Shown here: piece after piece, positions 1 to 9,729 of the stretch
Numbering within the stretch: the first letter of the stretch is position 1
How the letters are laid out: every line of letters starts with the position of its first letter
NCBI RefSeq assembly: GCF_003480435.1
Contig: NZ_QUJB01000005.1
Coordinates: forward strand, 128,853-192,852
Direction of reading: 5' to 3'
Length of the DNA: 64,000 nucleotides
Source of the DNA: Clostridium sp. AM30-24
Lineage (GTDB): Bacteria > Bacillota > Clostridia > Lachnospirales > Lachnospiraceae
The notes under the pieces: generated by a model
Seen by the model: only the letters and a program-made list of their open reading frames with translations
The model's database searches: none
Told to the model about the DNA's origin: nothing
Program-made: the position numbers and the translations under genes

Positions 1-80
1 CCCGGGGGCTTTACGTCACATTAAGAACATTTCTGCCATATGGGGGGACTGTTTGCGTCCTGGCAGTAATACCCAAAAAC

Positions 81-108
81 TTGACAAATTTGGAAAATCA
101 TGTATAAT
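81..108 (+). promoter_or_regulatory. Sigma-A type promoter for the 3D-domain gene
   Basis: TTGACA at 81-86 and TATAAT at 103-108 are perfect consensus hexamers with a 16-bp spacer. They lie about 90 bp ahead of the start codon of the secreted 3D-domain protein. A purine-rich ribosome site (AAAGGA) precedes that start. Confidence 0.8.
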
Positions 109-197
109 ACATACTTGTTTCCAAATTGTTACATTTTTATTACATATCTGCATATAATTTGTAATAGATATGAAACAAAAAAAGAAAGGATTGTTAT

Positions 198-911
198 ATG
201 AAGAAATTTAGATTGACCATCTGTGTTTTACTGACCGTCATTTCGATGCTCTTAAACACCGTATGTGCATTCGCAAGTACCCCGAAAAACTCTGGCCACC
301 TGGACAGCATCGATGGAAATAAGGTTTCCGGATGGGCGTGGAACTCCGCTGCCCCGGATACCCCGGTCTCCGTCACCGTCACTGTGGCCAACTCCCATAC
401 AGGCGAGTCTCTTTTATCTGAAACCGCCGAAGCTGATATCGAGCGCAATGACTTAAAGGAAAGCGGCATCGGAAACGGTGCCCACGGCTTTGAGATTATG
501 ATCGACTGGTCCTCCATCCCGGATGATACCTACATGATCAAGCTCAGCGTGAACGGCACAGCACTTCCGTTAGCTTACCAGTACGATACCGCAACAAAGA
601 TCATCAAAAATGCCACCCTCGTTTCCTTAGGTACATTTAAGACCACAGCTTACTGTCCGTGCAGAAGCTGCTCCGAAGGTTACGGACGTCTCACAAAGAC
701 CGGAACCCAGGCGACCGCAAGCCGCACCGTAGCCGTTGACCCGCGGGTCATTCCGCTTGGAAGCCACCTTTTGATCGATGGTGTCGAGTATATCGCTGAG
801 GACGTCGGAGGCGGCGTCAAAGGAAAACATATCGATATTTTTTACAACACACATTCCGAAACAAGAAATCACGGTGTGGAACGTTCTGAGGTCTATCTGA
901 TCCAGTCGTAA
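198..911 (+). CDS. Secreted 3D-domain cell-wall protein
   Basis: A 237-residue exported protein. Residues 1 to about 27 form a signal peptide (MKKF, hydrophobic core, then AFAS). Residues 30-135 look like a beta-rich domain with a GWAWN motif that I cannot classify. The C-terminal 90 residues are a 3D domain, named for three conserved aspartates, here in AVDP, AEDVGG and HIDIF. This fold is shared with MltA lytic transglycosylases and with YabE/YocH-type muralytic enzymes, so a peptidoglycan-cleaving role outside the membrane is likely. The gene is monocistronic, with its own consensus promoter, and converges on glgD. Four cysteines cluster around CPCRSC at the start of the 3D domain. Confidence 0.85.
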   Translation: MKKFRLTICVLLTVISMLLNTVCAFASTPKNSGHLDSIDGNKVSGWAWNSAAPDTPVSVTVTVANSHTGESLLSETAEADIERNDLKESGIGNGAHGFEIMIDWSSIPDDTYMIKLSVNGTALPLAYQYDTATKIIKNATLVSLGTFKTTAYCPCRSCSEGYGRLTKTGTQATASRTVAVDPRVIPLGSHLLIDGVEYIAEDVGGGVKGKHIDIFYNTHSETRNHGVERSEVYLIQS

Positions 912-950
912 CCTCGTCGGTATGTAATTTTAAATTTCCAGTAACTGTCC

Positions 951-1016
951 AGTACCTTCAATCCGATACGTTACTGCGGTCCGCGCAGCAGGCGTGCAGA
1001 TCCGCCTGACAGTTAC
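951..1016. repeat. Intergenic hairpin with GTAACTGT / ACAGTTAC arms
   Basis: GTAACTG at 951-957 and its complement near 1009-1016 bracket a GC-rich stretch that contains a second copy of the arm (GTTACTG at about 970). The left half matches the short hairpins at 3571 and 19771 (GTAACTGT, then CAGTACC). It belongs to the dispersed hairpin family described in the findings. Confidence 0.5.
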
Positions 1017-1033
1017 GATTTCCAGACACATAA

Positions 1034-1082
1034 AAAGGGAATCCTTCTAAAGCATATCACATGCCTACGAAAGATTCCCTTT
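1034..1082. terminator. Bidirectional terminator between the 3D gene and glgD
   Basis: AAAGGGAATC at 1034-1043 pairs perfectly with GATTCCCTTT at 1073-1082, with a long loop of about 29 bases. A and T runs flank both sides, so it could end the converging transcripts from both strands. The large loop lowers confidence. Confidence 0.55.
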
Positions 1083-1147
1083 CCTATTATATGTATTCTG
1101 TCACTTCATTCAAAACACAACCCGCATTCGCAGGATCACCCATTCTC

Positions 1148-2287
1148 TTAAACGGTATGTCCCTTCGCCACATAAAACGGCTGTGTATCCGTTCCCTTCA
1201 GCTCCTGACCGACCTCAATCGTCACGTTCTTGTCTGTGACAACGTAATCCAGCCGTGCGCCTGCTTTCACCACAGTATCCTGCATCAGGACACAGTTTCT
1301 GATCTTTGCGCCCTTCGCGATCTTAACACCTCTAAAGAGAACACAGTTCTCCACATCACCTTCGATCACGCAGCCATCAGCTACAAGGTTATTTTTTGTC
1401 TTGCATCCGTTAATATATCTTGTCGGGTTATCATCACGGATCTTTGTATAGATCTGGCCGCCAGTAAACAGCGCATCCAGATTCTCATCATCGAGAAGTT
1501 TCATATTCTCATCGAAGTAGCTCTTTAAGCCACAGATCCGCGCGTAATATCCATCATATTTATATCCGCGGATGTTATATTTTTCCAGACGCGGTGCAAG
1601 AATATCACGCTCAAAATAGGAGTAACCACGAACAAATGCACCATGGATCTTCTCGATCAACGCTTCTCGTTCCATAATATAAATATTCATCGAAAGATTC
1701 TGGATCCCAGGTTCCTCGGAATTCATGAAGATCCGTCTGACGCGCCCGTCTTCCAGACACAGTGTATAATACATATCCTCATGAACACCGGCGCGGATCA
1801 GCTCCTCCGGTATTTCCTGCTCCGTGTACGCGATCGACACATCCGCTCCGCTCTCAATATGTTCCTGCAGCATGGCACCAAAATCAAAGTCAACTGCAAT
1901 GTTGGCATCCGTCATGATCACGTATTTTTCCTTTTTGTTCTTTAAAAAAGGAAGAATACTTTCAAGTGCCTGAACACGGCCGCTGTAAACCTTCATATTT
2001 TTTTCCGCATATGGCGGGAAAATACTAAGACCGCCATTTTTTCTTAAAAGATCCCATTCACGACCGGATCCCAGATGATCCATCAGGGAATGATAATTCT
2101 CACGGACAACAATGGCAATATCACTGATGCCGCAGTTTGCCATGCTGGAAAGAAGGAAATCGATGATCCGGTAACGACCCGCAAACGGAATGGATGCCAT
2201 CAGACGGTCTCCGGCAAGCTCCGGAATCAGATTATCATAACTGTTCGGGAAAATGATCCCGAGCGCATTTACGTTGGAATTTACCAT
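1148..2287 (-). CDS. glgD: GlgD, non-catalytic subunit of ADP-glucose pyrophosphorylase
   Basis: A 379-residue relative of GlgC with a nucleotidyltransferase domain followed by a C-terminal left-handed beta-helix (repeats around [10 protein letters not shown]). The pyrophosphate-binding loop seen in GlgC (GGQGSRL) is replaced by a sequence with no GGxGxR motif, which is typical of GlgD. GlgD modulates GlgC in a heterotetramer that makes ADP-glucose for glycogen synthesis in the cytoplasm. It follows glgC with a 7-bp overlap, so the two are translated from one message in matched amounts. No glycogen synthase or branching enzyme gene lies in the window. Confidence 0.93.
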   Translation of the reverse strand: MVNSNVNALGIIFPNSYDNLIPELAGDRLMASIPFAGRYRIIDFLLSSMANCGISDIAIVVRENYHSLMDHLGSGREWDLLRKNGGLSIFPPYAEKNMKVYSGRVQALESILPFLKNKKEKYVIMTDANIAVDFDFGAMLQEHIESGADVSIAYTEQEIPEELIRAGVHEDMYYTLCLEDGRVRRIFMNSEEPGIQNLSMNIYIMEREALIEKIHGAFVRGYSYFERDILAPRLEKYNIRGYKYDGYYARICGLKSYFDENMKLLDDENLDALFTGGQIYTKIRDDNPTRYINGCKTKNNLVADGCVIEGDVENCVLFRGVKIAKGAKIRNCVLMQDTVVKAGARLDYVVTDKNVTIEVGQELKGTDTQPFYVAKGHTV

Positions 2288-3489
2288 TGTTCCTCACCAT
2301 CCTCCACATTTTTATTGACCATGGCATTCGGACCGATCTTTGCGTCCTTTCCAATGGTAATTCCGGAACCGATCGTAGCGACTCCGTGGCTACCATCCTT
2401 CGGCATTGCACCGACCGTGGCATGTTCCCCGATCACCACTTTCTCTGCAACGATACAGTGTTCCACAACAGCTCCCGCTTTTATGACAGTACCGCCCATC
2501 ACAACGGCATCCTCGACCCGCGCACCCTTTTCTACTTTTACGCCGGAAAACAGGATTGAATGCTTTACGGTTCCATTGATCCGGCAGCCGTCTGTGATCA
2601 TAGAGTTCTGAATCACTGCATCGGAGCCGACCTTATGTCCAGTCATTCCGCTGTTACGGCTGTAGATCTTCCAGTTTTCATCAAAGAGGTTGATTCCGCT
2701 GTGCTCCGGATCCAGGACCTCCATATTCGCCTCCCAGAGAGAGGAGATCGTTCCAACATCCTTCCAGTATCCCTCAAAGTGGTACGCGTACATCTTCCGT
2801 CCGTCTCTTAAGAGGTTCGGAATGATATTGTTTCCAAAATCATTCTCAGAATTCGGATCTGCTTCATCCTCGATCAAGTACTTCTTTAAAATATCCCAGT
2901 TAAAGATATAGATTCCCATAGAAGCCAGATTTGACTTTGGATTCTTTGGCTTCTCCTGAAACTCTGTGATGCGGTCATTTTCATCCGCAACCATCAGACC
3001 GAAACGGGATGCCTCCTCCCACGGCACCTCCATAACGGCAACGCTGAATTCCGCACCTTTTTCCTTATGGAAGCGCAGGAAATCACTGTAATCCTGCTTG
3101 CAGATCTGATCACCGGATAAGATGATCACATACTGCGGATCGTAGCGCTCGATGAACGGAATGTTCTGATAGATTGCGTTTGCGGTTCCCTTATACCAGT
3201 CGGAACCGGATGCTTTCTGATACGGCGGAAGTACATGGACTCCACCATAGAGACGGTCAAGATCCCACGGCTGACCATTTCCGATATACTCATTTAATAC
3301 CATCGGCTGGTACTGTGTTAAAATTCCCACCGTATCGATTCCTGAGTTTACGCAATTCGAAAGTGGGAAATCAATAATCCTGTATTTTCCACCAAACGGA
3401 ACGGCAGGTTTTGCAAGCTTCTGTGTCAGCGCATAAAGTCTGGAGCCCTGTCCACCGGCAAGAAGCATTGCGATCATTTCTTTTGCCAT
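2281..3489 (-). CDS. glgC: Glucose-1-phosphate adenylyltransferase (ADP-glucose pyrophosphorylase)
   Basis: Catalytic subunit of 402 residues that converts glucose-1-phosphate and ATP to ADP-glucose, the committed step of bacterial glycogen synthesis. Visible signatures are [10 protein letters not shown] near the N-terminus, the [11 protein letters not shown] block, and C-terminal hexapeptide repeats ending in [10 protein letters not shown]. The start at MAKEMIAM is chosen because GGGGGA lies 7 bases upstream. A longer open frame reaches 3621 but its extra 44 residues do not match the family. A hairpin of the dispersed GTAACTGT family lies in the leader, and a TATAAT hexamer sits at 3632-3637 on this strand. 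Confidence 0.95.
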   Translation of the reverse strand: MAKEMIAMLLAGGQGSRLYALTQKLAKPAVPFGGKYRIIDFPLSNCVNSGIDTVGILTQYQPMVLNEYIGNGQPWDLDRLYGGVHVLPPYQKASGSDWYKGTANAIYQNIPFIERYDPQYVIILSGDQICKQDYSDFLRFHKEKGAEFSVAVMEVPWEEASRFGLMVADENDRITEFQEKPKNPKSNLASMGIYIFNWDILKKYLIEDEADPNSENDFGNNIIPNLLRDGRKMYAYHFEGYWKDVGTISSLWEANMEVLDPEHSGINLFDENWKIYSRNSGMTGHKVGSDAVIQNSMITDGCRINGTVKHSILFSGVKVEKGARVEDAVVMGGTVIKAGAVVEHCIVAEKVVIGEHATVGAMPKDGSHGVATIGSGITIGKDAKIGPNAMVNKNVEDGEEQW

Positions 3490-3570
3490 ATAAATGTCCC
3501 CCTGTGTTTTGGATATGTCTCTCCGTGCAAGATTCCGTGTCATAAGGCATGCGGCAATCTTGCGTTTTTC

Positions 3571-3597
3571 GTAACTGTTCAGTGCCCTCACAGTTAC
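3571..3597 (-). repeat. Short hairpin repeat in the glgC leader
   Basis: GTAACTGT at 3571-3578 pairs with ACAGTTAC at 3590-3597 (8 bp, loop 11). Read on the minus strand it matches the hairpin at 19771-19796 almost base for base (GTAACTGTGAGG, then CTGAACAGTTAC). It lies between the glgC -10 hexamer and the start codon, so it would be transcribed in the leader. Confidence 0.7.
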
Positions 3598-3783
3598 CGT
3601 TTTTCTCAAAATATGTCTCACGGATTAGTTAAATTATAGCATGGTTTTCTGTTTTTTGACAGTTTTTTATGTATTTTTACCATTTTTTACTTTTCTCATA
3701 TATTCCTTTAGTGTATTATAAGATCGGCTTTTTTTAATGTGCCTTTGTGTAATAGGGAATTCCTCAGAATCTCCTGTTACATG

Positions 3784-3829
3784 AAAAAGCGCAGTCTCTG
3801 AAGGCTTTTATCCCTGCAGAAACTGCGCC
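3784..3829 (-). terminator. Terminator of the NUDIX-hemW operon
   Basis: On the minus strand GCGCAGT, one mismatch, then TCTG pairs with CAGA and ACTGCGC, followed by TTTTTC. The upstream arm lies inside the last codons of hemW, so terminator and coding sequence overlap. Confidence 0.75.
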
Positions 3830-4947
3830 ATAATATAATTGCTCACATCAAGTCCGTAATCTGTCAGCACAAACCGGTCTCCCCGAAATTCCGCTGCCTT
3901 TTCCTCCACAAATGTTTCCATAAGTCCCGGATAAACCTCTTCAGCAGACATGCCGAATCTGCGTTCAAATTCTGAGAGTGACACCCCCGCTGTCATCCGT
4001 AGTCCCACATAGAAGAATTCCTCCTCCATGTCTTTCTTCGTAAGCTTCTCCACATCTGTAAACGTCCCTGGCTTTTCTTCCAGATACTGCTGCATATCGG
4101 AACTGACCGCAAACCTGCTGCCATTCATATAGGAAGATGCCCCAAGACCCAGTCCAAGATACGGCACGCCGGTCCAGTATCCGATATTATGGCGGCACTC
4201 CCGTCCCGGCTTCGCGTAATTGGAGATCTCGTACCGCTCGTATCCGCACTCCCGCAGGAATCGTTTCGTCTCATGGTACATCTCCCGCTCGGAATCCTCG
4301 TCGGGAAGAAGCTTTCTCCCTTCCTCACTTCCGTACTTTTCTCCAAATGGCGTTCCCTCCTCAATGATCAGGCTGTACGCCGAAATATGCTCCGGCTCCA
4401 GATCCGTGACCCATTTCAGGGTGTCCTTCCAGGATTCGCAGGTCTGCCCCGGAAGCGCTGACATGAGATCGATGTTTAAGTTCGTAAATCCACACTCTCT
4501 GGCAAGTGCAAAGCTTTCCAGAAATTCCGCCCAGGTATGGATCCTCCCCAGAAGTTTCAGTTCCCGGTCGTTCGCCGACTGAAGACCAAAGCTTATCCGG
4601 TTGATCCCGGCTCTCCGGTACTCCTTCAGTTTTTCCCGTGTAACGGTCCCCGGATTTGCTTCCATGGAGATCTCCGCTCCGTCACTGATCTGAAATGCAC
4701 GGTTCACATGCTCCATAAGATCCACGATCAGACGAGATTCCGGTACGGATGGAGTTCCTCCACCGATAAAGATCGTATCGACCGGAATATCCCCATATTC
4801 CTTTCCCATACAGTCAATATCTTCCATCAGCCGCTTTGCATACTGTCTCTGAAGCTCCTGTCCGGATGGGAATGAAAGGAAATCGCAATACGCGCATTTT
4901 TTTACACAAAACGGAATATGGAGGTACAGCTCCATTCCGCCGCTCAT
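3808..4947 (-). CDS. hemW: HemW-type radical SAM heme chaperone
   Basis: A 379-residue radical SAM protein. The N-terminal HIPFCVKKCAYCDF holds the CxxxCxxC motif for a 4Fe-4S cluster, followed by GGGTPS. The C-terminal HemN-like domain is complete. HemW binds heme and passes it to respiratory apoproteins. It was long annotated as coproporphyrinogen oxidase HemN, but the extra N-terminal residues needed for that activity are missing. Its start overlaps the stop of the double-NUDIX gene by 4 bp (ATGA). The pairing of hemW near lepA is a conserved Firmicute arrangement. Confidence 0.92.
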   Translation of the reverse strand: MSGGMELYLHIPFCVKKCAYCDFLSFPSGQELQRQYAKRLMEDIDCMGKEYGDIPVDTIFIGGGTPSVPESRLIVDLMEHVNRAFQISDGAEISMEANPGTVTREKLKEYRRAGINRISFGLQSANDRELKLLGRIHTWAEFLESFALARECGFTNLNIDLMSALPGQTCESWKDTLKWVTDLEPEHISAYSLIIEEGTPFGEKYGSEEGRKLLPDEDSEREMYHETKRFLRECGYERYEISNYAKPGRECRHNIGYWTGVPYLGLGLGASSYMNGSRFAVSSDMQQYLEEKPGTFTDVEKLTKKDMEEEFFYVGLRMTAGVSLSEFERRFGMSAEEVYPGLMETFVEEKAAEFRGDRFVLTDYGLDVSNYIMAQFLQG

Positions 4948-5957
4948 CTGAGAACCTCATCGAGCATCTCGATCTCATCCTCAAACAGACAGTAGCCCGG
5001 ATCCCTGGCCTTCACCGCTGCAAGGACATCCTCGATCTTCATCCATTTTACAGATTCGACTTCTTCCTTCTGAAGTACGATCGTCTCGATCTCTACGGGC
5101 TTTTCGTATACGAAGACACGGCTCTTTTCATGATTCTTAAAGATCCGCCCATGAAACTCTCCTTCGTAGCGCCCATCATGGACTCCGACAAACCTCAGAT
5201 CGTCCGGTTCTGCCATGATCCCCAGCTCTTCCTTTAACTCCCTGAGCGCCGACTTCAGATAATCCTGTCCCGCCGGGATATGTCCGGCACTGGAGATATC
5301 GTAACAGCCGGCGAAGGAGTCCTTTTCACTGCTCCGCTTCTGTAAAAGAAGGTCATGTCCTCCGTCCTCCCGTTTCCTTACGACCCAGACGTGGCTCGTC
5401 CGGTGCCAGTCGCCGTGAAGATGGACCAGTGTGCGCTCTCGCACCTGTCCGGACGGTTCCCCCTTCTCATCGAGAAGATCTAAAAGCTCCATCGGCTTTC
5501 CGTTGAGGACCGCCTCCTTTAAAAGATCATCCCGGTAACAGAGTTTTAGGGAGAAAAACGGCGCGTCCTCATCAAGAAGATAGTGGAAGATCCGGTCTCC
5601 TTCCCACAGATTCAGGCTGTCGATCTGCTCCTTTGGGACCCACTCCAGGGTTCCCTCATTGCAGTCTGCCAGTTCACCGGTGAAATCGTCCGCTGTGTAG
5701 AGGAAAATATATTCCATCTCATCATCGTCATCGTTGTACACGAAAGTCAGAACACCCCGGAGTCTATAGCTTGTGAGCGTCAGGCCTGTTTCCTCTTTCG
5801 TCTCACGCAGAATGCAGTCCTCCGGGCTCTCCCCCCGCTCAAACTTTCCGCCGATTCCGATCCATTTATCCTTATTCACGTCATGTTTCTTCTTGACACG
5901 GTGGATCATCAGATATTTGTCATCTTTTTCAATATAGCATAATGTTGTAAGTTTCAT
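4944..5957 (-). CDS. Tandem double-NUDIX hydrolase
   Basis: A 337-residue fusion of two NUDIX domains. The first (about residues 1-145) has a full NUDIX box, GKFERGESPEDC then RETKEETGL, and resembles 8-oxo-dGTP diphosphatases (MutT). The second (about 150-330) resembles isopentenyl-diphosphate isomerase-like NUDIX proteins. Its box begins GHIPAGQ and ends RELKEELGI, with glutamine where the first glutamate is usual. The start at MKLTTLCYI fits the family. Upstream ATG and TTG codons at 5969 and 5984 are in frame and no site has a strong ribosome-binding sequence, so the N-terminus is uncertain. Substrates are unknown. Confidence 0.8.
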   Translation of the reverse strand: MKLTTLCYIEKDDKYLMIHRVKKKHDVNKDKWIGIGGKFERGESPEDCILRETKEETGLTLTSYRLRGVLTFVYNDDDDEMEYIFLYTADDFTGELADCNEGTLEWVPKEQIDSLNLWEGDRIFHYLLDEDAPFFSLKLCYRDDLLKEAVLNGKPMELLDLLDEKGEPSGQVRERTLVHLHGDWHRTSHVWVVRKREDGGHDLLLQKRSSEKDSFAGCYDISSAGHIPAGQDYLKSALRELKEELGIMAEPDDLRFVGVHDGRYEGEFHGRIFKNHEKSRVFVYEKPVEIETIVLQKEEVESVKWMKIEDVLAAVKARDPGYCLFEDEIEMLDEVLR

Positions 5958-6028
5958 ATTATTTACCATTCTGGCACGAAACAAAGCCGTTTCTGGAGCT
6001 TTTTGCCATAGAACCTTTCCTACTGTAC

Positions 6029-6071
6029 AAAAAAGTCCATTTCTATATGATCGTCTGAAATGGACTTTTTT
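6029..6071. terminator. Terminator after lepA
   Basis: AAAAAAGTCCATTTC and GAAATGGACTTTTTT form a 15-bp perfect stem with a 13-base loop. The T-rich arm on either strand makes it effective in both directions. It separates lepA from the NUDIX-hemW pair. Confidence 0.9.
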
Positions 6072-6090
6072 CTGTATATCAATATTTTAA

Positions 6091-7905
6091 TTATTCTTCA
6101 TCCAGCTTCAGAACGCTCATAAACGCCTTCTGCGGAATCTCTACGTTTCCGACCTGGCGCATGCGCTTCTTGCCTTCCTTCTGTTTCTCAAGAAGCTTCT
6201 TCTTACGGGAGATATCACCACCGTAGCACTTCGCGAGGACATCCTTTCTCATGGCTCTCACCGTCTCGCGGGCAATGATCTTACCACCCACGGCGGCCTG
6301 GATCGGGATCTCGAATAAATGCTTCGGGATCTCATCCTTCAGCTTTTCACACATCTTTCTGCCGCGCTCGTAAGCGGATCCCTCAAACACGATGAAGGAA
6401 AGAGCATCCACAGTTTCCTTATTGATCAGGATATCAAGTTTTACAAGCTGTGACTGCTCGTATCCCTTCAACTCGTAGTCGAAGGACGCATAACCGCGGG
6501 ATCTGGATTTCAGCGCGTCAAAGAAGTCGTAGATGATCTCGTTTAACGGGAGCTCATACTTTAAGAGTGCACGCGTCTCTTCCATATATTCCATGCCAAG
6601 ATAAACGCCGCGGCGCTCCTGGCATAACTGCATGATCGCGCCCACAAATTCTGTGGTCACCATGATCTCTGCGGAGACGATCGGCTCCTCCATATATTCG
6701 ATCTCCGACGGATCCGGCATGTTGGACGGGTTCGTGAGGTCGATCACCTCGCCGTTCGTCTTGTGGATCCAGTATACAACGCCCGGTGCTGTTGTCACGA
6801 GGTCAAGGTTGTACTCGCGCTCCAGACGCTCCTGAATGATCTCCAGATGTAAAAGACCTAAGAATCCACAGCGGAAGCCAAAGCCTAACGCAACCGATGT
6901 CTCCGGCTCAAAGAACAGGGACGCATCGTTTAACTGAAGCTTTTCCAATGCGTCACGGAGCTCCGGATATTTTGCTCCATCTGCCGGATAGAGTCCGCAG
7001 TACACCATAGGAGTTACTTTCTTATATCCCGGAAGCGGGGCCGCGCACGGATTTAAGCGGTTTGTCACCGTATCACCCACGCGGGTATCTTTCACGTTCT
7101 TGATGCTGGCTGTGATATAGCCAACCATGCCGGCCCTAAGCTCATCACAGGGGATAAACTGGCCTGCGCCGAAATATCCGACCTCAACGACATCGTAGGA
7201 AGCCCCCGTCGCCATCATCTGGATCGGGGTACCTTTCTTCACGGTTCCCTCCTTCACACGGCAGAATACGATAACGCCGCGATAGGAATCGTAGAGGGAG
7301 TCAAAGATCAGCGCCTGAAGCGGTGCCTCCGGATCTCCCTTCGGAGCCGGGATCTTATGGACGATCGCTTCCAAAACATCCTCGATATTGATTCCCATCT
7401 TCGCGGAGATCCTCGGTGCGTCGTGAGCCTCAAGTCCGATCACGTCCTCGATCTCCTCCGCCACACGGTCCGGATCAGCGCTCGGAAGGTCGATCTTATT
7501 GATGACCGGGACAACATCAAGATCATGGTCAAGGGCAAGATACACATTTGCAAGGGTCTGGGCCTCGATGCCCTGAGCCGCATCTACAACAAGGATCGCA
7601 CCGTCACAGGCTGCAAGACTTCTGGACACCTCATAGTTAAAGTCCACGTGACCTGGGGTGTCGATCAGGTTAAAAATATACTCCTCGCCGTCCTTTGCCT
7701 TATAAACCGTGCGGACTGCCTGGGATTTGATCGTGATTCCACGCTCTCTCTCAAGATCCATATTGTCAAGGATCTGAGCCTGCATCTCACGGCTTGTCAA
7801 AAGACCTGTTTTCTCGATTATACGGTCTGCCAATGTAGATTTACCGTGGTCGATATGGGCAATGATACAGAAATTTCTGATTTTATCCTGGGAATAATGA
7901 ACCAT
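6091..7905 (-). CDS. lepA: Elongation factor 4 (LepA), ribosome back-translocase
   Basis: A 604-residue translational GTPase of normal length. GTPase motifs are in order: G1 AHIDHGKST near residue 17, G3 DTPGHVDF near 82, and G4 NKID near 136. The LepA-specific C-terminal domain follows ([20 protein letters not shown]). EF4 binds stalled or mistranslocated ribosomes. The gene sits beside spoIIP, gpr, rpsT and holA as in Bacillus, although here a MATE exporter on the other strand separates it from spoIIP. Confidence 0.97.
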   Translation of the reverse strand: MVHYSQDKIRNFCIIAHIDHGKSTLADRIIEKTGLLTSREMQAQILDNMDLERERGITIKSQAVRTVYKAKDGEEYIFNLIDTPGHVDFNYEVSRSLAACDGAILVVDAAQGIEAQTLANVYLALDHDLDVVPVINKIDLPSADPDRVAEEIEDVIGLEAHDAPRISAKMGINIEDVLEAIVHKIPAPKGDPEAPLQALIFDSLYDSYRGVIVFCRVKEGTVKKGTPIQMMATGASYDVVEVGYFGAGQFIPCDELRAGMVGYITASIKNVKDTRVGDTVTNRLNPCAAPLPGYKKVTPMVYCGLYPADGAKYPELRDALEKLQLNDASLFFEPETSVALGFGFRCGFLGLLHLEIIQERLEREYNLDLVTTAPGVVYWIHKTNGEVIDLTNPSNMPDPSEIEYMEEPIVSAEIMVTTEFVGAIMQLCQERRGVYLGMEYMEETRALLKYELPLNEIIYDFFDALKSRSRGYASFDYELKGYEQSQLVKLDILINKETVDALSFIVFEGSAYERGRKMCEKLKDEIPKHLFEIPIQAAVGGKIIARETVRAMRKDVLAKCYGGDISRKKKLLEKQKEGKKRMRQVGNVEIPQKAFMSVLKLDEE

Positions 7906-8164
7906 TCATGTTCCTCTCTTCTATTATTTTTCTTCATTTATAAGATCTATTTTTCTGCCGCCGGATTCGAAAGTTCTGCATAATACCATATAAAAACGAT
8001 TTTATCCACAGGTGTTTTGCCTGTAAGGGGCAGAAATAGCAATTTATCATACTAAATATAGCATTTTTTAGGTATCTGCGCAAGCAGTACTATGAAGTTT
8101 GAGCTGCATAAAAAATAGACAAAAAAGAGACAACTTGCGGCGCTATTATATATTCCGAAATCAA

Positions 8165-8193
8165 TTGACATTCTACCTGTTCTGATTTAGACT
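8165..8193 (+). promoter_or_regulatory. Promoter of the MATE exporter gene
   Basis: TTGACA at 8165-8170 and TAGACT at 8188-8193 with a 17-bp spacer. It implies an untranslated leader of about 150 bases. I see no riboswitch consensus in that leader. The rest of the 450-bp gap between lepA and this gene is AT-rich and holds no gene I can support. Confidence 0.7.
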
Positions 8194-8352
8194 TTAAATA
8201 ACATCTTGTCACGTATTTTCAGGACATTTCTTTGTCCCGTCACCCGTTCACCTTTTCTATCTGTACAGCAGCTGTCCGGCAGGTTCACAGATCCTGTATC
8301 CTCTATGCTCTGTCTACGTCCGCCGCACAGCTCTCAGGAGATGATAACATTT

Positions 8353-9711
8353 ATGAATCAAACTCAGAAAAAGAAGCAGTCCCTGGACATGACCTCGGGC
8401 TCCATCACGAAACTCCTGATCATGTTCGCGGTTCCTCTCGTGATCGGAAATCTCTTTCAACAGTTGTACAATACTGTGGACAGTCTTGTCGTCGGGAACT
8501 TTGTCGGCTCCCATGCCCTCGCCGCCGTCGGTTCAACCACCAGCATCATCAATATGATCGTCATGTTCTTTACCGGAACATCTATCGGTGCCGGTGTTGT
8601 CATCAGCCGGTATTATGGAGCCCACGATGATGAAAAGCTTCACATTGCCGTTGAAACCACAATGGCGGTGACCTTCATCTGCGGAATCATTCTCACCGGT
8701 CTTGGGATCGTTGTTGCCCCCTTTATGCTAAAATTCATGTCCACACCGGAGGATGTCCTGCCATCCGCTTCCATATACTTAAAGATCTATTTTTCCGGTG
8801 TTTTCGGACTTCTTGTATACAATATGGGAAGCGCGATCCTGCGTGCGGTAGGCGATACAAAACGGCCTCTGTACTTTCTCTGTCTCTCCAGTGTCATGAA
8901 CATCGGCCTTGACCTTCTATTTGTAGTGGGATTCGGCATGGCCATTGAGGGGGTTGCCTACGCGACGATCATATCCCAGTTTGTTTCCGCAATTCTCGTA
9001 CTCATCGTTCTCACCAGAAGTAAGGAAAATTACCGGCTGACCTGGAAGGACCTGCGGATCGACAAAAAAATCTTCCGGCAGATCCTCATGATCGGACTTC
9101 CGACAGGCTTTCAGCAGTCACTGACCTCATTTTCCAACGTGTACGTTCAGTCCTATATCAACACCTTCGGATCCAGCTGCATGGCCGGATGGAGCAGCTA
9201 CTCCAAGATCGACCAGTTTGTCTTCCTTCCGATGCAGAGTATCGGACAGGCATCCACGACCTTTATGAGCCAGAATCTCGGAGCCGGGAATCTGCCCCGT
9301 GCGAAAAAAGGGACCGGCGTGGCTCTCAGGCTGGCACTGCTCATCACCTTCGCCAGTGCCGGGGTTCTTTTCCTCTTTGCGCCGCAGCTTGTCGCAGTCT
9401 TCAATCAGGAGCCGGATGTCGTCCGATACGGAACGTTGTTTCTCCGGATGAACGTATTCATGCTGGCGTTCTGCTGCCCGAATCAGGTCGTTGCGGGCGC
9501 AATGCGCGGGGCCGGAGATTCCAGAACCCCGATGCTGATCATGCTGTTCTCCTTCGTCCTGTTCCGTCAGATCTATCTCTATATCGCAACTTCGATCTGT
9601 AATACAGCTGCTGTCGTCGGCTTCGGATATCCGGTGGGCTGGATCGTAGCCTCCGTCCTCGTAGAGATCTATTATATGTCCGGAAAATGGGAGAAAAAGA
9701 TCAATATGTAA
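8353..9711 (+). CDS. MATE family multidrug/sodium-coupled exporter
   Basis: A 452-residue integral membrane protein with about 12 hydrophobic segments in two repeats, starting LLIMFAVPLVIGNLFQQLYNTVDSLVVGNFVG, the usual N-terminal signature of MATE transporters. The family exports cationic drugs or metabolites using Na+ or H+ gradients; the substrate here is unknown. The start MNQTQKKKQ is chosen because CAGGAG at 8335-8340 is 12 bases upstream, and the length then fits the family. The longer open frame adds a low-quality N-terminus. The gene is a single-gene insertion, on the plus strand, in an otherwise conserved minus-strand block. Confidence 0.9.
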   Translation: MNQTQKKKQSLDMTSGSITKLLIMFAVPLVIGNLFQQLYNTVDSLVVGNFVGSHALAAVGSTTSIINMIVMFFTGTSIGAGVVISRYYGAHDDEKLHIAVETTMAVTFICGIILTGLGIVVAPFMLKFMSTPEDVLPSASIYLKIYFSGVFGLLVYNMGSAILRAVGDTKRPLYFLCLSSVMNIGLDLLFVVGFGMAIEGVAYATIISQFVSAILVLIVLTRSKENYRLTWKDLRIDKKIFRQILMIGLPTGFQQSLTSFSNVYVQSYINTFGSSCMAGWSSYSKIDQFVFLPMQSIGQASTTFMSQNLGAGNLPRAKKGTGVALRLALLITFASAGVLFLFAPQLVAVFNQEPDVVRYGTLFLRMNVFMLAFCCPNQVVAGAMRGAGDSRTPMLIMLFSFVLFRQIYLYIATSICNTAAVVGFGYPVGWIVASVLVEIYYMSGKWEKKINM

Positions 9712-9729
9712 CCACTCCCTGCGTTCTTT

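Noticed and set aside
1061..1528. Plus-strand frame of 155 codons opposite glgD
   Set aside because: Entirely antisense to a well-supported gene, with no homology or ribosome site.
8194..8352. Riboswitch in the MATE gene leader (such leaders often sense guanidine or other ligands)
   Set aside because: I could not match any riboswitch consensus. Only weak stems are visible.
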